A stretch of 64,000 nt of DNA from Cordilura impudica (taxonomy: Eukaryota > Arthropoda > Insecta > Diptera > Scathophagidae), in NCBI GenBank assembly GCA_963682025.1, contig OY821520.1, positions 184,710,776 to 184,774,775 of the forward strand. The letters are read 5' to 3'. The notes beneath the pieces are model-generated. The model did no database searches and was not told the origin of the DNA. It saw only the letters and a program-made list of their open reading frames with translations. Position numbers and translations under genes: made by a program. Every line of letters begins with the position of its first letter. The first letter of the stretch is position 1. Below, in pieces: positions 48,405 to 59,839 of the stretch.

Positions 48405-49250
48405 GAGTTTTTTTGAGTTTTTTTGTCATTCCGTTTGTAATAATTAGAAAAAAATTTTTGGTCCCCATAAAATATATATATTTGTGATCCTTATAACAAC
48501 CGGAGTTGATATAGCGATGTCCGTCTGTCCGTCTGTGGAAATCACGATGACGGCATCAATCGGGCAGCTAGGGTGCTCGTTGACATAAAAAATGATTTAC
48601 TAACATCCTGAAAAATTTGCTATTTAAAATCGTCCAAATCGGTCGATTAGAGCCCGAGATTTGAATGCAGAACTAAAAATGGTCTTGAAAAAATATAATT
48701 TTCTATGTTGTTCTTGTCACGATCACGCCCTGAATAGTGCAGCTGCAGTGACCATTTTTATTGAGAAGGATTCAACAAATTCATGGGAAGATTTCTGTTT
48801 CAAAACTCATTAAAATCGGTGGAACAGGTCCAAGGAAATCTCTGAAAAAGTAAAAAAAAAATTAAAAATATGATTATTCTATATTGTTCTTGTTGTTATT
48901 CTAAATGTTGTGTTGTTGTCATAGCTGGACTTGTTGTTTTTGTGGTCGTTGTGGTAATAATATAATAAAAACTAACCCACTGTACATTTTTTTATTAACT
49001 CTGGTAGAAAAATTTAAAAGTTTCCATTGTTTTGGCATCACTCTAAAAATTTGTAAGATCAGTTCTGTTATTACCACGAGCCTGCCTGCAAAGTTTCAGA
49101 CCGAATGGCTCACGGGAAATTGGTTAATATCGATCCAAAAATTTTTTGGCAAGCAGACACTACGAGTTAATATAAAGGGAGTAAAAATTCACCAACATCT
49201 TAAGCAAATAATGCTAAAATACCTAGTTGTTAATAAAAAAAAATAATGTA
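48405..49250 (+). mobile_element. HINE-B copy with GTCY core and internal ~175-bp repeats
   Basis: GTCATTCCGTTTGTAATAAT and GGAGTTGATATAGCGATGTC lead to CCGTCTGTCCGTCTGTGG (48518-48537), the GTCY core. Two diverged units follow, starting CTATGTTGTTCTTGTCACG (~48704) and CTATATTGTTCTTGTTGTT (~48879). AGTTTCAGACCGAATGGC and CAAAATCGGT-like phrases are typical of these elements. The 113-codon frame 48905-49246 is inside and not a gene. Confidence 0.65.
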
Positions 49251-49483
49251 AATATAGCAAAAAAAAATTTATGTATAAATTTATTTATAAATTTATATAA
49301 ACATATTAAATAATACATATAATATACCTATATTATATATGTATATCCATAACAACTGCATGTTAGTAATAAGTCGGTATATTATTTTATTTACATAAAA
49401 TTCTGCAGTATTTTGTTGTGGGGAAAATACATTTCTTTTGCATTAACAGAGTGTCACTTTATTTTGCTCAGCGTGACTATGCC

Positions 49484-49497
49484 ACAGTAGATGGCGC
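49484..49497 (+). promoter_or_regulatory. CTCF-like motif
   Basis: ACAGTAGATGGCGC matches the CTCF core consensus CCASYAGRKGGCRS at 13 of 14 positions. A single motif in non-coding DNA is weak evidence of binding. Confidence 0.35.
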
Positions 49498-51243
49498 CAC
49501 AATTTTTGTTCTAATTAGCTTTGCAATACATAGTTATTTCTATTTTAACATGAATGTCAATATTTTCAACTGGATATCATACAGAACAATGTTAAGAGTA
49601 TACACGGGCTGGTCTTTTATTTCATACGTATCTTCATTATGCTTTTACAAATATGAACATAAGTTTGGCATATTAACTTTTTGTTGTCTTTACAGAATAG
49701 AGTTACCGAGTTCATCAATGAGTTTTTTGCTTTCAAAACAATTCTACATAGTTATATAGAATTATTATTCTGCTTTACCTACAAAATATCTGATTGCGAT
49801 TACATCTAATTTTTAAAAATTGTTTATAATTACTAAAGCATTATTATACACATAAATACAAAATTGCACTTTTTAAATTTTCCATTCAAATTTAAGAAAA
49901 TATCAATTCTAAAAACTGGAATTAAAAATTTCCAATTATAAATTACAATTAATTGAATTTCAGAAAATCACATCAAAACGTACGAAATAATAATTTTAAA
50001 TTTAGAAGACATCATTTGCATCTTTAATATATAAATTTTATTCGTTAAACAAAAATTGAAATTCAAAAAAAAAAAACACCAAATACCTATGTTTACATTT
50101 AAAAAATTTTTACATTTAAAAAAAATATTGACATTCAGGAGAAATTAATTGCTTTTCAGTATCGCGATTCAGTAACTTCTTTTAACCATAGTCGAATCGT
50201 TAAAAAAAGAAAATTGCAAAATTATCAGTAAAATTTTTAAACGATATTCGCTATTGTTAAAGTCAGCTGTTGTTGTTATCTAAACGACAACCATTTTTGT
50301 GTTGTTTAATCAATCAATAAAAACTTAAATTTTTAGGTTGAAATATCGTCATACATAAATAAAAATCATAAAATAGTGAAAATATTTTGCTTTAATTAAA
50401 AAACTTTTTTATATAAATAAAAAAATTAAATAGCATATTCAATTCGTTATTTAATTTTCAAATAAATACATAGAAATATTAGTAAAAAAATATAGATATT
50501 AAACATAAACATAAAATCATCCTGTCAAACACGAAGTAATTTGTTTTTTTCTATTCTTCTTTGTGTTTTTCGCTTATTTTGACAGAGATGCCACTCGTTT
50601 ACAATTTAATATGTACTTATTGAATCACTTAATCCTTAGTGCAAACAACAATAGCTGTCGATATATTTTGCGATTGTCGGATCGTTGAAATTTACAGAAT
50701 CACACTACAGAAAACATTGATTTAAATTCAATGAATTTTAGAAAACGTCAAGTGATATTTAAGAATTGCGAACATAAAAACTGTTACATAAATAAACGCA
50801 ATTTGATGAGAATGTTTTTTTTTATATATAAATTTTCACAATTTTTTTGGATGAAAATTTGAAGTTTTCCAGAAAATAAAGAGAAAAATTATTTTATTTA
50901 AAATGTTTGGGACATTTGGTTTTTTTGCGTTTGGCATCCCTAATTTGAATATTTATTATTATAAATTTATTCTCTATGTGTTCCAAATATGGCAATATTT
51001 TAATAAAAAAATTGAGAGAGTTTTTTTTTTTTGGTTATTATTTTGTTACTCCATCCGACCTATATGGCCGCAATGAAGAAATATTTGGCCAGTTAAAAGA
51101 AACTATACAGCCATCTCCAATTAGCACGATTTAGTACATATAGCCACCCTACACAACCATTACCTTTGCAATGGAGGTTAGAGCGAGCTATTTAATCAGC
51201 CAAAACTAATTTAATCGAGAAGTTATGTCATATAACCGGAAAC

Positions 51244-51276
51244 GCATGCATATAGGTATATAACCTAAATGCATGC
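51244..51276. repeat. 13-bp inverted repeat with one mismatch, 7-base loop
   Basis: GCATGCATATAGG (51244-51256) and CCTAAATGCATGC (51264-51276) around TATATAA. Confidence 0.8.
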
Positions 51277-51384
51277 CGATCAGCAACCACGATGAAAAGA
51301 TGAAAACCAACCCAAAGGATTTGCTGAAATAATTTGGTATTAAGTTTAACAAATTGTTTACTTTTTCATTTACATTTATTATCA

Positions 51385-51450
51385 AGACTCAAACCGAGGT
51401 AGAGGGTATCAAAGATTCGGCACAGCCGAATTTAACACTCTTGTTTTATT
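51385..51450 (+). mobile_element. HINE-B-type 3' end with terminal hairpin
   Basis: GAGGTAGAGGGTATCAAAGA is followed by ATTCGGCACAGCCGAAT (7-bp arms, loop ACA) and TTAACACTCTTGTTTT, the same ending as at 7990-8051. The body of this copy may be the sequence from ~51050 but is not assignable. Confidence 0.6.
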
Positions 51451-52239
51451 TTAAGAAAAGCTGTGTTCTTGACGGAAAATGGATTCGTGAACATTATGGC
51501 GAATCTTCACTTTTGTACTTAATAGTAAAATAGTAATTTTCTGAATGAGAAGACCTCAATATATGTACTGATGATACTGAAGCAAACTTTTGAAAGTAAA
51601 TGGATTTTTCTTTTGAAGCATGAACATGTTCCATTTATTCTGTATGAATATTTGGGGTTAAAAAAATTTTTTCGCGATGGGCATCCCTATCTTTAACAAC
51701 TTACAAAAATCATTCATTAATTGATCTTTTTTGGATTTGGAAAATTAAACTCCCTGTACTACGAGTATATTCCCCACCATCTCATTATCCAGATCTGTCT
51801 CCAAGATATATTCTTTTTTTTTTAATTTCAAAATTTGGCTCATAAATAGAATATTACAGAACTTATTTCAAGTGTGTTGGTGGAAAATGTCCTTTATACT
51901 TCAAGGAGATTATGTTCAATTCCAATAAACTTGTTAGTAGTTGTTAGACCCTGGACTTTTCTTAAGAAAAAATAAAATGTATGGTAATTTGAATTTACGT
52001 ACCAAAAACTAAAATAAACTAACTGCTACTGAGGATCTAGATTATACTGCGTAGTTTCAAATATACTTCTTATTCTGTCTATAGACAATATACTACACTC
52101 ACATAATACCTAATAATAGTTCTTGCAATTCTCATTTAGTTTAAAAAAATTTAGTAAAACAGTTTGCGTACTACAAACGATCCAGACCCGTGTTAATGAA
52201 CTTATCACGCTTTGATTTAGATCGAAGCTTAACTCGACC

Positions 52240-52670
52240 TAGACCGTCGTAGACCATTGTGAATTCCCACCATAGTGGTAGTTTTGCACATAAGAATCGT
52301 GACTTAATCTCGTCGTGGTTGGTCGCATGCTTTGAAAACGAAAACTGTGGATTATTCTCTTATAGTTGTTCGTAGGTTTTGAATACAAGAACTGCTATTT
52401 ATTGGTTTATTCTCAACGAAGTAAGTAGCATGCTTCGCGCACGATAATCTTAGTTTATTCTCGTCGTAGTCTTTGAACACGAGAACCGTTCTTTATTCTC
52501 GCCGTTGTTGGTCGTATGGATTGAGGACGAGAAACATACTTTTTAACCACTTAAACCACTGATCATTCTCGGCGTATTTAACCGCCGGCGTAGTTATATA
52601 CGAGTACAGTTGTTTATTCGTCTCGTTCCTTGCTAGAACCGTGGTTTACTTTCGTTATTTTCTAGTCGGA
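52240..52670. repeat. degenerate ~48-bp minisatellite, about 7-8 units
   Basis: Units are built from CACGAGAACCGT, TTTATTCTCGTCGTAGTTGG and GTCGTATGCTTTGAA, recurring at ~52290, 52335, 52390, 52440, 52495, 52550 and 52600 with indels. It is less AT-rich than its surroundings and ends ~165 bp before mariner copy 2. Confidence 0.7.
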
Positions 52671-52829
52671 TAAGTGAATCCAAAATCTTTCGTCTTTTAT
52701 AGAAACAATAACGAAGATATCTTCAGCAGCCAAAAAGAAATTAATTTTAATATTAACTTGAACTGGTTTATAATCAAACTCTTTGAAAGTTTTCTGATTT
52801 CGGGGTGGACGAGTCGAAGCTCTAAGTGA

Positions 52830-53640
52830 ATCTGGTTATTGACAATAAGAGATCTTTTTGATACTGATCAAATTTCACAAGGATTAATCAGCACTGTTTT
52901 AACACATATTTTTGGCCTCAAACGCATCAAATCGGGAATGTTTACAAAAACACTATTTTTGTTTGTTTGTTTGAAGAAGATCGTCGCAGTAATATCTGTG
53001 AAACAAAGCTTTCTGCTTCCAGAACGAAATGGAACCCCTTATTATGGATTACTAGCATTGGGTATATATGGCTTCGACCCAGAGACAACCCACCAATCAA
53101 ACGAACATCTTGCAGTACATGTAGCAATACCGAAAAGATCATACCAATGTCGTTCAAAAATCAAGGTCATGTTAATTAATACGATTCTTCGAATACTGTG
53201 TTGTGGCGCATTATGACTTTTTTCCACCGACCCAACTTTTAACAAGGAATATTATTGTAGTGAATATTATTGTGAAGATATTCCCAAAAAGATGCCAGAA
53301 TTATGGGCAGACAACTTTTGCTTTTTACATCTCGTTAACGCACCGTCTCACAGTGCATTGGATCTTCAAGATTGTTTCGCACAAAATTCGAACACTGCAT
53401 TCGCCTAATTTAGCACCCTGTAACTTCTGGTAAACTTTAAACATAAAGGGCCACTCCGGGACATCGTTTTGAATCGATTGAGCCGATAAAAGCCTTATCG
53501 TTGCGAGCTTTTATTGTCATTTCACTGTGGAGATTGGAAGAACTGTTGGCATAAATCTGTTTTATTGGTGGGAATTTCTTTGAAGGTCATGAAAAAAATC
53601 TGGGAGAATAAAGGAAATTTTTAATTTTATAACAAAAGTC
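52830..53640 (+). pseudogene. mariner transposase remnant (copy 2)
   Basis: In order: TIRDLFDTDQISQGLISTVL, then GLKRIKSGMF (DNA-binding region, ~52839-52945). IYGFDPETTHQSNE (~53062-53105) and YQCRSKIKVMLI (~53142-53178) follow. NKEYY, PELWADNFCFLHLVNAPSHS (~53295-53355) and HSPNLAPCNFW (~53400-53430) come next, then GPLRDIVLNR and DWKNCWHK (~53450-53560). The GDE around the first Asp is lost, HHDNAPSH is HLVNAPSH (second Asp to Val), and SPDLAP is SPNLAP (third Asp to Asn), so the catalytic triad is gone. The 125-codon frame 52839-53216 is only its N-terminal half. Confidence 0.82.
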
Positions 53641-55635
53641 ACAGAAGACAGTAATAAGTATGATTCTGCGAATCGTTTTGATGGGAGAAATTTTGTTTGG
53701 TAATTTTTATGCATTTTCGCCCATTAAAAGTTCTTCGACGTTAATTGGTTCCACTGTAGTGATTTATGCTTAATCAGTAGCCATCTTCTCAGCAAAGATC
53801 AGATCAACACATGTTAACCCAAAAAGTTCATTCACATTGACTCTTTAAATGCTCCAAACAAAATCATTTAATTTGTTTTATAGTTTCTAATGAACCTGTT
53901 TAAAAAAGACTTATTTATCCCTTACAAGTACCAAGAGAATTCACACAAACAAAATTATCTCAAATAGTGGATAAGACGATTTTTATTCAATTCATGTTTA
54001 TAGACCGTACACTAGTTTCGCAATATATCTTAAAGGTTGTTAGAATTTATTGCCTTACCCTCGTATTCATTATAATTATTTCTCTGATTGACTTTAAATC
54101 TCGGGTGATGGACTCATTTTTTCTATAACAAAATACGCAAATTAGTTCAAAAGAGAAATGAAGTGACGGTTTTTGGTGTGGAAACTATTTAATTTGTGTT
54201 ATGAGTGTAACGAGGAAGCAACGTTTCTTTATGTGGTTTCTCAATTGCAAATGCAATTCCAAATGGCCCCAACAAACTAAGCCAAGTAATTAAGTTGTGC
54301 ATTTCGCTATGCTTTATTATTTTTTCAGTTTTTTTTTTTCTTTATAGAAAAAATTAAATACTTTAAATTTACTGAAACTATGCCAAATAAAAAAATAAAA
54401 GCAACAACACACAAAACCACTCGGTAGATAATTAAAGAAAAAGGAAAACTAAACATCAAATAACTTTTTTCTATTGAAAAAGACAACAGGGATAGACAAA
54501 TAGACAAGGAGACTGAAAGCCAGTCACACACATACACACAGATGGACAGATAGACATACCAACAACTACGTGTTGTTACTAATTACTATATTAACAACAA
54601 CTCTTGATATTCCATACATTACAGAACACCAACAGTTATATAAATATATTGAATTGAACATCTTGATACTCCTATTTATTTAGCGTTAGACAACTACTTT
54701 TATTCCTGTACCTTCATACATAAATCATTCGATTTGAAGTTTGTTATACACTCGTATACAATGAATTGGTACATGTTGGAGTTGCGTGCTTTCCGGTCCT
54801 ATATCTTCTAATAATATGGAAAATAAAGGATAAAAGTTCCTTGTTCTTTTTGTTATCGTACTAGAAAACTTTTTGAAAAAATGTTTTGTAATTATTGTTT
54901 TTAGAGATAAAACTTATATGAAACAATTCTTAGGATATTAAGACTTTAAATATTTATAACCACCTAAATAAAAGGTAGAGTAGACCTTTTTCTTAGGCAA
55001 TAATTTCATAAAAATTTAATTTCCGTTTATTACTGTTTATTCTGGCAAAAAGTATTCCCTGCTCTCTCCACTTGTTAGCATACAATTTCCATAAATCTTT
55101 AAGAAGTTTTTTTTTTTTTGTTGTTATAAACTTCTTTGGCTTGATTCAATATTATTGAAAATTTATCATGTGTGTTTAATTTATATTAATCCTTGCGAGA
55201 ACAATTTAAACACGTTTTATTGAAAAAAAATTAAATTGTTCAATCTCTTAAATCCCAAAATGTCTTAATTTTATTCCAAATTCTTTGTATAAAAATAAAA
55301 GTCAATTACATCGCAAAGTTTTCCATTTCAACGTTCTTTGTGTAATAGAATCAAAGAAACATATTATTGCCACTTTAGCAGTTCTAAGGATATTTAAATG
55401 TAGGATAAACTTAATCCTTGAGTTCTGAGCTTAAAAACTCATTCATGCGTTTGTTATAAAATGAAATATTTAAAAGTTCAAAAAGATTAAATAGAGCCCA
55501 AAAAAACAAAAAAACTAAGTTGCAATACTTATTGCTTATTAAATTTTAATTCCTCTTTGAGTTTGTTATTTATTTAAAATAAACTGGAAATAAAAATTTT
55601 GGCAGCCATGTTAGCCTTCGAAATATATTTTGTTT

Positions 55636-55745
55636 TGTAACGAACGTCCCAGCTCCGCTCAATTACCCGCTCCTGGCTACCGAAAAGGTTCGTCACATTA
55701 AGGTTCCGGACCCTGGCGTATTCTAAATAAAAGCTGGTGGGCAAA
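55636..55745. other. GC-rich island with a 10-bp inverted repeat
   Basis: TGTAACGAAC (55636-55645) and GTTCGTCACA (55688-55697) are inverse complements with one mismatch, and the sequence to ~55745 is unusually GC-rich for the window. It may be a transposon end or LTR scrap; no family recognised. Confidence 0.5.
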
Positions 55746-55888
55746 AGAACAAAATGGTTTAAAACATACTACTATAATATTAGAAGTTATTGATCTCTCG
55801 GTTAAAAATTTTCTTTAAAAACGATCGCAACCGTTACTGATCATTTTCTTTTTATATGAAAAGCATTTCGAACAATTACGAAACTTAA

Positions 55889-55953
55889 ATGTCACGTAAC
55901 AGCTACGGCCTAGCCTGTTTAATACAGAATTATACTACGTTTGTACGTGACAT
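55889..55953. repeat. interrupted palindrome, 10-bp perfect arms
   Basis: ATGTCACGTA at 55889-55898 and TACGTGACAT at 55944-55953 enclose 45 bp. It is 190 bp from the GC-rich island and may belong to the same unknown element. Confidence 0.7.
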
Positions 55954-56154
55954 GTGTAAGCAGCTGATTAATTTGGTTTTTTACACAACTACAAAAAGCG
56001 CGAAAAAAAATGCAGAAAAATAAAATGGATGACGAAAAATTAATATTGTTGCCTTTATAATAGGTAATTGTTCAGGGCTGAAGGATGTTCGGATGATCAT
56101 CTTAAAATTTTGGATCTTTGGTGACAGCAATTCCATAATTGGTTTGGATGTTTC

Positions 56155-56168
56155 CACCTAGGTGGCGC
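56155..56168 (+). promoter_or_regulatory. CTCF-like motif 2
   Basis: CACCTAGGTGGCGC matches CCASYAGRKGGCRS at 12 of 14 positions, with a perfect AGGTGGCGC core of the Drosophila CTCF type. It lies just upstream of HINE copy M. Confidence 0.35.
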
Positions 56169-56204
56169 TAATGTTATTATTAATTACATTTTTATGACAT
56201 TCTG

Positions 56205-56489
56205 AAACGCGGAGAGCAAATTTTGTTTGTATATATTTTTGCAAAATACAAGAGACTTTACCAAACATGATCAGGATTGGTCCATTTCTGGACCTAGTCC
56301 CCATATAGATATAGCATCCGATATGAACTTTTTCATATCTGCAGCCAAAAAAATTAATAAAAATCCAACTCAAATTTGGTTTTTGCTTATTTTCTATGTC
56401 CAGTTAGTTGGGCCTAAGAGATAGGGTTTCTAAACGCATGGTATAGGGTATCGTATAGTCGGTCTAGACCGACTATAATTTTCTTACTT
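56205..56489 (+). mobile_element. HINE-A copy M, intact 3' end
   Basis: Body blocks GACTTTACCAAACATGATCA, TAGTCCCCATATAGATATAG and TATGTCCAGTTAGTTGGGCC precede GGGTATCGTATAGTCGGTCT and AGACCGACTATAATTTTCTTAC. The terminal palindrome is perfect, 11-bp arms with no loop. The 5' half is absent. Confidence 0.8.
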
Positions 56490-56951
56490 TTTTATCTTAA
56501 CGTTGTAAATTTTCTTGTAAGAATGTGATTTTTTTTTTTTGTTTGTTCGTGCTTCAAGTTTGAACTATGAGCTGTTATTTCAATATCATAATTTTTTTGA
56601 ACAAACATAATAAAAGGAATGTATTTTCTACTTCACCATATAAATATAAGAAAATAATAAACCGTGTGTGATTTTTTCCCTTCATTTGGATTTTTCAAGA
56701 GACTCAATTATAAACAAGTTTGTTCTATTTACATAAGAATATAAAAAATTTTCTTAAACTACACACAGAAAAAAGATTTCTTAAAATATCATCACGAGTA
56801 AAAAATTTATTCAGACAATAAGCACTTATTTTGTAAATAAAAACTGTTTTTAAATGGAACCGGATTTCTTCACTTTCATAACTAAATATATAATTCGCAT
56901 GGAATCAATGTACTTTCAATAGAAAAAATTCCATTTATCAATCAAAGTTTT

Positions 56952-57829
56952 TATACAATAATACTAGTAGTAAGGTTGATAAATTTAGGTTTATTTTAGA
57001 GACCTCCGGCGTGGATATAATATGTGTTTGGGAGACATGCTTCAATAAAAAAAAACTGATAATCAAATGATTGGAAACACTCGTTGTGGTGGTTTAGCCA
57101 TTTTTATCATAAAAGTCATTATGTGTAAATTTCATAGCAAAACTAAACTCAATGAAAAGGTTGAACGTCTTTTATTGAAAACAATTACTTTTTGGATGTG
57201 TTTATAGACCAAAAAAAATAATAGATGAATTAGCCTCCCTACATGGTTTAAATCAGCTGAAAATATAAAAAGACTTGACCTAATTAAGTTTTTAAGACTT
57301 CGACTTCAACATACGAAACTCACACATGGACATTTAGTAAGTGGAACTGTTTGCAGTGTATGTAATTGCATAAAATTTCAATGATCAATATCAATCACTT
57401 CCTATCCAACTGTCTGCTATATATTAACAGAACGGACAGACATCTTTGGTAACTCCGAACCCATTCAATGCCTATCTTCTCTTTCGTATAAATCCATTAA
57501 AGATATTATTAAGTTTATTAAATTAACACATTTATACCATTTGATTTAATTTTGAATACCGAGAGTTTGTATTCAGATCCTTCTGACTACAATGTATTTA
57601 CACCGAATTTTGATGCAAATCCTTCAATTAATAAGTGTACACATATTACCAAAAGAAATTGTTATTTAAAACATAAAACAAAATAAAATAAATGCAAGTA
57701 GTGGATGAGGTTGTTACTTATTATGATTTTAAACAAATTGATCGTAGCGTGATGTTATTTCAATTATCAAAAATCGATTGGGACTCCATTTACTACATGC
57801 CTGCGGTTGATAATCAGATCAGTTTTTAA
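56952..57829 (+). pseudogene. scrambled LINE remnant: endonuclease, C-terminal zinc-knuckle and linker pieces
   Basis: The first piece (~56952-57230) translates as SSKVDKFRFILETSGVDIIC followed by VWETCFN and, further on, GCVYRPKK. This is the N-terminal part of a LINE endonuclease, with the catalytic E in ETC retained. The second piece (~57285-57480) reads RLQHTKLTHGHLVSGTVCSV then CNC, with a frameshifted NHFLSNC and TDIFGNSEPIQ. It is the C-terminal CxxC..H..C region of RNase H-bearing LINEs. The third (57701-57829) is an uninterrupted VDEVVTYYDFKQIDRSVMLF..KIDWDSIYYMP of the endonuclease-RT linker. The RT itself is missing and the order is not colinear, so at least two copies are mixed. 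Confidence 0.7.
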
Positions 57830-57944
57830 TAAACAGATAAATCAGTGGTAGCCATCGAAATGAGTGAGTAGTAGTGTTTATGAGCATGTGTTAGTTGTAT
57901 AATACTGATTTAAATTCGTGGACGTAACACAATGCCGATACTGA

Positions 57945-58620
57945 ATTGTTGTAGACGACATTGTCTTTAACGATTACTTTAAGACTTTTTATAATATGTC
58001 ACGCACGACATTTGTCGATGAAGTTTTCAGTAACGACGATATAATGAATATTGTCGTTAACGTCCAGCTAGGAGACAAATTACTCAGATAGTCGTGTATC
58101 ACATTCCGTTACCGACAAATTCAGCGACAAACATCTATACTGTCGTGTATCAAGGACAATATGAGCGATAACGTCTTGTATTTATCGTTCGTCGAACTTT
58201 GTTAAGGACAAGTTAAGCGACAATGTCTATGAGTTGTTCGTGCAGATATTTAATAAAAAATTTAGTTAACGACCAGCTGGATGATAAATAACTTATACGG
58301 TCGTGTATCGAATTATATTGTCGACAAATTACGCGACAAAATTAAGTTTTGTCGTGTATGAGTCTGTTGACATCAAGATGAGCGATATTGTGAGGAAACT
58401 GTCGTCAGTCGTACTCCGTTAGTGACATGATGAGCGACGATGTCTTTAAGTTGATAGTATACATATAAGCTTTGCGTGTAAAAATGTCAAATAACGGGAC
58501 TTAACAACGGCTGCAAGACAAAACCAAAAAATTTAGAAAAATCAATATGATGTGTAAAAAATCTTCGCTAACGACAGGATAAGCGACAAAGACCTGAAAG
58601 TTGTCATATAGTTTAATAGT
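57945..58620. repeat. GTCGT-rich degenerate tandem array, left block (~50-bp period)
   Basis: Units contain GTCGTGTATC, a GTTAACGAC- or CCGACAAATT-like dyad and AGCGACAA, spaced about 50 bp. Clear examples begin near 58092, 58142, 58305 and 58350. Divergence between units is high. Confidence 0.7.
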
Positions 58621-58928
58621 TAATAGTTTTATATAACTATGATGGCAGCAAAGATAAAAGGTCATTTAAGAAATACGGAAATTTACTCAAGGCTTTATAT
58701 GGAAAATATTTTTCAAGACGTGAACAAATTACAGCGCTTTTTTAATGACATTATACTTAACAATAAAACATCTCTTTAATATTATTTTATATAGAATCTA
58801 CAGAGAAGGAGGGACATACACATGAAGACTTCATAAGAGAACTACGGGTTATCTTTCGTCGAATCAAAAATACCTACAACAAAGAGAAGACAAGAAAACA
58901 TGACAAGGAAAACCATTAAATAATAAAA

Positions 58929-59710
58929 CAAGTAAGAAAATTATAGTCGGTCTAGACCGACCATACGATACCCTATACCATGGTTTAGAAACCCTATCTC
59001 TTCGATCCAACTAACTGGATATACAAAATAAGAAAAAACCAAATTTGAATGGCATTATTAATTTTTTTTGCTGCAGATATGAAAAATTTCATATCGGGTG
59101 CTATACACATATGTGGACTATGTCCAAAAATGGACCTATACTGACCATATTTGGTAAAGTCGCTTACCTTTTGAAAAAATATATACAAACCAAATTTGAA
59201 GAAAATCTGTGCAATATTTTTTTTTTTTTGATGCATTTAAATGAAGATCGGGAAGCAGCTCTATATGGGGCCTATGACTAAGAATTGTCCAATAGGGATT
59301 ATTTTTGGACTACTGATTAATGGATACAATCAACACATACAAACCTAATTTTACTAAGATCTATATGATAATTTGGATCTTATGGCAATTTATGTCGATT
59401 TCATAGGGGTCATTTGTATGGGGACTAGGTCTGAACATAGACCGATTTTCACCAACTTCAATAGCGTTCATCCTATAGCAGATAAAAGCTTATATACCAA
59501 ATTTCATCAATATATTTGCGACCTGCAGTTTGATTACAAGGTTTACATGGACACACAGACGGACGGACGGACATCGCTAAAAACAACTCAGAAAGTGATT
59601 CTGAACCGATCGGTATAATAAAAGATGGGTCAGGGGTCAAATATTTTTGGTTGTTACAAACAGCAGCACAAAGTCATTATACCCAAGCCGCATAGTGGTA
59701 TAGGGTATAA
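58929..59710 (-). mobile_element. HINE-A copy N, full length
   Basis: The 3' end is at the left (CAAGTAAGAAAATTATAGTC, then GGTCTAGACCGACC). Complete body blocks follow. The GTCY core (CAGACGGACGGACGG plus ACATCGC on the plus strand) is at ~59555-59575. The 5' end at 59710 reads TTATACCCTATACCACTATG on the minus strand. About 782 bp, the same length as copy G. It lies inside the interval separating the two GTCGT-rich blocks. The 78-81-codon frames in it are not genes. Confidence 0.88.
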
Positions 59711-59839
59711 ATACTATCTACTTATACTTTGACAGTACTGATATAATTTATTTTTGAAAATTTATAATTAATTAATAAAAACGTTTAAGTCTATGTGTTT
59801 GTATACATTTTTTAATATTATTACCAATACAATCATTGA

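Larger units (their letters stand above)
49251..52239. other. AT-rich non-coding spacer with small signals
   Basis: No gene recognised. A 113-codon frame at 49418-49759 starts at GTG, is rich in aromatic residues and matches nothing I know. The CTCF-like motif at 49484, hairpin at 51244 and HINE-B end at 51385 are listed separately. Confidence 0.5.
53641..56204. other. AT-rich non-coding spacer
   Basis: No gene recognised. Contains the GC-rich inverted-repeat island at 55636-55745 and the interrupted palindrome at 55889-55953. Confidence 0.5.

Noticed and set aside
49418..49759. 113-codon hydrophobic, aromatic-rich open frame, superficially like a membrane receptor fragment
   Set aside because: It starts at GTG, shows no receptor motif, has no splice-site context I can defend, and its composition follows from local AT-rich DNA.
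52180..52260. HINE-A 3' end suggested by CTCGACCTAGACCGTCGTAG
   Set aside because: It resembles the terminal palindrome but lacks the GGGTAT and CTTACTTG neighbours, and it grades into the ~48-bp minisatellite.
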